From F23-B02 sp963620985 (GTDB lineage: Bacteria; Bacillota; Clostridia; Oscillospirales; Oscillospiraceae), in contig CAVFCI010000044.1 in the NCBI GenBank assembly GCA_963620985.1, forward strand, positions 1 to 16,646: 16,646 nt of DNA. Direction: 5' to 3'. The notes beneath the pieces were generated by a model. It had not been told where the DNA came from and made no database searches. It worked only from the letters and a program-made list of their open reading frames with translations. This document shows positions 15,313-16,646 of this stretch, in pieces; position 1 is the first letter of the stretch, and every line of letters starts with the position of its first letter. The translations under genes were made by a program, and so were the position numbers.

Positions 15313-15915
15313 TCATGACTTTATGTTGTATTGTTTTCTGAACTCTGTGACAAACAGCTTGAACCTGTACGACTGTTGCGGATTACGGCACATTGCCGCT
15401 GAAGCTAAATATTTGATAGCACACTCTTTGGGGATAAAATATTTCCCTCCAATCTTAAATGCCTTCATCTTTTTGCTGCTGCACCAGTTTACTACAGAGG
15501 TAGATTTGTATCCAGCAAACACGGCAAGCTCCTCAATTGTAATAAGGTCCGCCATCTCCTTCATTTCCGCTTCAAAAAACAGCTCAAACTTTTTCGTCTG
15601 CTCAGGAGTCAGCGTTATCCAGCAGCTTGGAGCTATTGTTTTTTTAGCACCTGCTGTCCCAGCGTACCATCCTTCACTGGCCTTGTACTTTTCCGGGCAT
15701 ATTTCCCTCTGACGCAGGTACTCGATCACATCGTCTGTCTTAATGGTATAGCGACGTGTTTTTTTACCCGTGTCCTTGCATGGAATTGCACCGCTTTGAA
15801 GCAAATAGAGTGCGGTTGCCTTGCTGATGTGGGCCACCCGATATAGCTGATCCTTGCTCATGGTTTTTGGGTATTGCTTCTTGATCTCTTTGAAATGCGC
15901 TTCTAAATTTTTCAT
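15313..15915 (-). CDS. Double helix-turn-helix DNA-binding protein, candidate regulator or excisionase
   Basis: A 200-residue protein with two similar winged-helix or excisionase-like segments. The first is residues 15-70 (SKDQLYRVAHISKATALYLL, then YTIKTDDVIEYL). The second is about 142-190 (ITIEELAVFAGYKSTSVVNW, KIGGKYFIPKECAIKYL). A linker with a Trp/Glu-rich stretch lies between. ATG at 15915 was chosen because AAGGTGG lies seven bases upstream; a TTG two codons earlier is less likely. The gene is clearly more AT-rich than its neighbours. Its 5' region has a perfect inverted repeat and it is followed by its own terminator. Next to the attachment site, it could be a recombination directionality factor or the regulator of the transfer genes. 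The exact family is not recognised. Confidence 0.8.
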   Translation of the reverse strand: MKNLEAHFKEIKKQYPKTMSKDQLYRVAHISKATALYLLQSGAIPCKDTGKKTRRYTIKTDDVIEYLRQREICPEKYKASEGWYAGTAGAKKTIAPSCWITLTPEQTKKFELFFEAEMKEMADLITIEELAVFAGYKSTSVVNWCSSKKMKAFKIGGKYFIPKECAIKYLASAAMCRNPQQSYRFKLFVTEFRKQYNIKS

Positions 15916-15919
15916 GTTC

Positions 15920-15956
15920 AAACCACCTTTTCATATTGGTCAACGGCAGGTGGTTT
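15920..15956 (-). promoter_or_regulatory. Inverted repeat covering the HTH gene's ribosome binding site
   Basis: AAACCACCT (15920-15928) and AGGTGGTTT (15948-15956) form a perfect 9-bp inverted repeat with a 19-base spacer. In the mRNA the 3' arm contains the AAGGTGG Shine-Dalgarno seven bases before the ATG, so folding would hide it. Alternatively the repeat is an operator bound by the gene product. Both readings imply control of this gene. Confidence 0.6.
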
Positions 15957-15977
15957 CCCATGAAAGTCTGTTCAAAA

Positions 15978-15996
15978 CGCAGTCGTAGGAACTGCG
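15978..15996. terminator. Small bidirectional terminator-like hairpin
   Basis: CGCAGT and ACTGCG form a 6-bp stem with a 7-base loop. T runs flank it on both strands (ATTTTTT on plus, TTTTG on minus). It lies between the attachment site and the helix-turn-helix gene and could damp transcription crossing the junction. The stem is short, so confidence is low. Confidence 0.35.
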
Positions 15997-16009
15997 ATTT
16001 TTTCTTGTT

Positions 16010-16059
16010 TGGTCTCCCCAGTTCTCCCCTAGTTCTCCCCCAAATGCTCAGTTCTCCCC
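16010..16059. repeat. Cluster of 10-bp direct repeats (AGTTCTCCCC), candidate arm-type sites
   Basis: AGTTCTCCCC occurs exactly at 16020-16029, 16031-16040 and 16050-16059. A degenerate copy, TGGTCTCCCC, lies at 16010-16019. Offsets are 10, 11 and 19 bp, close to one, one and two helical turns, so the sites lie on one face of DNA. The distance to the attachment core (about 160-210 bp) fits integrase arm-type or accessory-factor sites. Confidence 0.6.
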
Positions 16060-16130
16060 TAAAAAGCAGTAAAACCGCTAATTATTCGAACTCATTGATT
16101 TTCGGACGTTTTTCCATTTTCCGAGCTTTT

Positions 16131-16151
16131 ACCCTTGAAAAACCCTTGAAA
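16131..16151. repeat. Pair of 10-bp direct repeats (ACCCTTGAAA)
   Basis: Two identical ACCCTTGAAA copies at 16131-16140 and 16142-16151, offset by 11 bp, lie about 70 bp from the tRNA fragment. A second family of helically phased repeats near the core suggests another protein-binding site, for example for an excisionase. Two copies only, so modest confidence. Confidence 0.45.
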
Positions 16152-16221
16152 TACGGGCTTCTTCAAGTTCCACCATCATCACTCAATTTCTCTTAATTCC
16201 GCCTATTTCTAAATAGCGAAT

Positions 16222-16284
16222 TTTGACTCGAAATCAGGTAGTCGCGCAAGCGGCTCGTGGGTTCGAATCCCACCCTATCCGCCA
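16222..16284 (+). other. Attachment site: 3' part of tRNA-Ser(CGA)
   Basis: This is the 3' part of a class II tRNA. It has an anticodon arm with loop CTCGAAA (16227-16233, anticodon CGA), a 6-bp variable arm closed by GCAA (16240-16255), a T arm GTGGG-TTCGAAT-CCCAC (16257-16273), an acceptor strand CCTATCC, a discriminator G and an encoded CCA (16282-16284). No matching GGATAGG or D arm lies upstream, so the 5' half is missing. Tyrosine recombinases often use tRNA genes and leave such 3' duplicates. The adjoining integrase supports an att site. The 5' anticodon strand (TTTGA) pairs poorly with TCAGG, so tRNA identity likely starts near 16224. Confidence 0.85.
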
Positions 16285-16292
16285 GAAATTGC

Positions 16293-16331
16293 GCCAGCAG
16301 TCGGTTTTTCCGGCTGCTGGCTTTTCTTTTT
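16293..16331 (+). terminator. Rho-independent terminator downstream of the tRNA fragment
   Basis: GCCAGCAGTCGG and CCGGCTGCTGGC form a 12-bp stem (one T-G pair) with a 5-base loop, followed by TTTTCTTTTT on the plus strand. It begins eight bases after CCA, as expected for the terminator of a tRNA-Ser gene. Its T run ends at the integrase stop codon. On the minus strand no T run follows, so integrase transcription may pass leftwards. Confidence 0.85.
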
Positions 16332-16646
16332 CAGTTCGCTGCAAAGCCCAAGCCATTGAGCATTGCGTCAGCCGAAGTCAGCTTCGAGCTGTAATCCAGA
16401 TGGGCGTAGATGTTTGCCGTAGTTGAGAAGCCGCTGTGACCAAGCCATTCCTGAATCTGCTTCATGGGAACACCGTTTGCCAGAAGCAGCGCGGCACAGC
16501 TATGTCTGAGATCGTGGAAGCGGATACGCCGCAGCCCGTTTGCATCCAACAGCTTTGGAAATTGCTCCGTCACATAATGCAGCTTGATGAAGTCTCCCAT
16601 TTCGTTGATGCAGACATAACCGGCGTACTGCTTGTGGTATGACCGG
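16331..16646 (-). CDS. int: Tyrosine recombinase (integrase), C-terminal part, continues beyond the window
   Basis: The catalytic end of a phage-type tyrosine integrase that performs site-specific integration and excision. Visible are the box II residues His and Arg in RFHDLRHSCAALLLANGV, the third motif LGHSGFSTTANIYAHL with His and the nucleophilic Tyr, and a short tail ending LGFAAN. The frame is open to the window edge (SYHKQYAGYVCINEMGDF lies upstream of the first internal ATG), so the true start is outside. The stop lies about 47 bases from the tRNA fragment, as usual for integrases next to their att site. It is less GC-rich than the transfer genes. Whether it belongs to the ICE on the left or to another element is unresolved. 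Confidence 0.92.
   Translation of the reverse strand, partial: RSYHKQYAGYVCINEMGDFIKLHYVTEQFPKLLDANGLRRIRFHDLRHSCAALLLANGVPMKQIQEWLGHSGFSTTANIYAHLDYSSKLTSADAMLNGLGFAAN

Larger units (their letters stand above)
15916..16221. other. AT-rich element-end region without protein genes
   Basis: About 300 bases of AT-rich DNA lie between the helix-turn-helix gene and the tRNA fragment. They hold the inverted repeat over the ribosome binding site, a small hairpin and two families of 10-bp direct repeats. I found no convincing -35/-10 promoter and no coding frame with a plausible start. The layout resembles an ICE end carrying integrase arm-type and accessory-protein binding sites. Confidence 0.6.

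Noticed and set aside
15940..15985. Possible sigma-70 promoter starting at TTGACC upstream of the HTH gene
   Set aside because: A -35-like TTGACC is present on the minus strand, but no acceptable -10 hexamer lies 16-18 bases downstream; it would also fall within the start codon region.
15936..16196. Plus-strand open frame in the element-end region
   Set aside because: No Shine-Dalgarno, no recognisable sequence, and it crosses the direct repeats and hairpin; looks like non-coding DNA.
16222..16284. A complete tRNA-Ser gene
   Set aside because: No acceptor 5' strand (GGATAGG) or D arm can be found upstream, and the 5' anticodon strand is degenerate. It is only the 3' part.

Overview
This GC-rich window (GC-rich by eye) reads as part of an integrative and conjugative element (ICE) of the Tn1549 / Clostridioides difficile CTn type. 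The host is probably a GC-rich gut Clostridia (Oscillospiraceae-like). That guess rests on gene order, on protein families first named from C. difficile 630 loci (CD1107, CD1108, CD1110, CD1112, CD1115), and on AGGAGG-type ribosome binding sites. All protein genes lie on the minus strand, so transcription runs from the right edge to the left.

Right end (about 15,220-16,646). The C-terminal end of a tyrosine integrase runs in from the window edge. Next to it is the 3' part of a class II tRNA-Ser(CGA) gene ending in CCA, read on the plus strand and followed by a terminator. The 5' half of the tRNA is absent, so this is an attachment site. About 300 bp of AT-rich, repeat-bearing DNA follows, then a double helix-turn-helix protein whose ribosome binding site sits in one arm of a perfect inverted repeat.

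Replication and maintenance block (about 12,190-15,220). This holds a cysteine-rich small protein, a RepA_N-like initiator, an orphan ParB, a small CDCCNEC-motif protein and a DpnD/PcfM-DUF3846 protein. The initiator gene carries four exactly 23-bp-spaced repeats in its linker. They fall in different reading frames, so they look like origin iterons.

Conjugation block (about 3,200-12,150). In transcription order it holds PcfB, the VirD4 coupling ATPase, the Maff2 small membrane protein (VirB2-like), VirB6/TrbL, PrgI, VirB4, a phage-type BRO/KilAC antirepressor and a membrane-anchored NlpC/P60 wall hydrolase. Together these give a Gram-positive type IV secretion machine: coupling protein, channel, energising ATPase and wall-opening enzyme. 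Several genes are coupled by short overlaps, and three consecutive ones start with TTG.

Left end (1-3,180). DUF4315, a CD1107-type surface protein with SH3b and DUF4366 domains, a hypothetical protein and a type IA topoisomerase (topB). topB is cut short at about residue 440 by a foreign AT-rich sequence that looks like an insertion-sequence end. The relaxase and the rest of the element are not in the window.

I see no wholly new system. The strongest leads are the in-gene iterons, the integrase / tRNA fragment / ICE-end arrangement (a circle junction, tandem copies or accretion), the hairpin over the helix-turn-helix gene's ribosome binding site, and the antirepressor inside the transfer operon.
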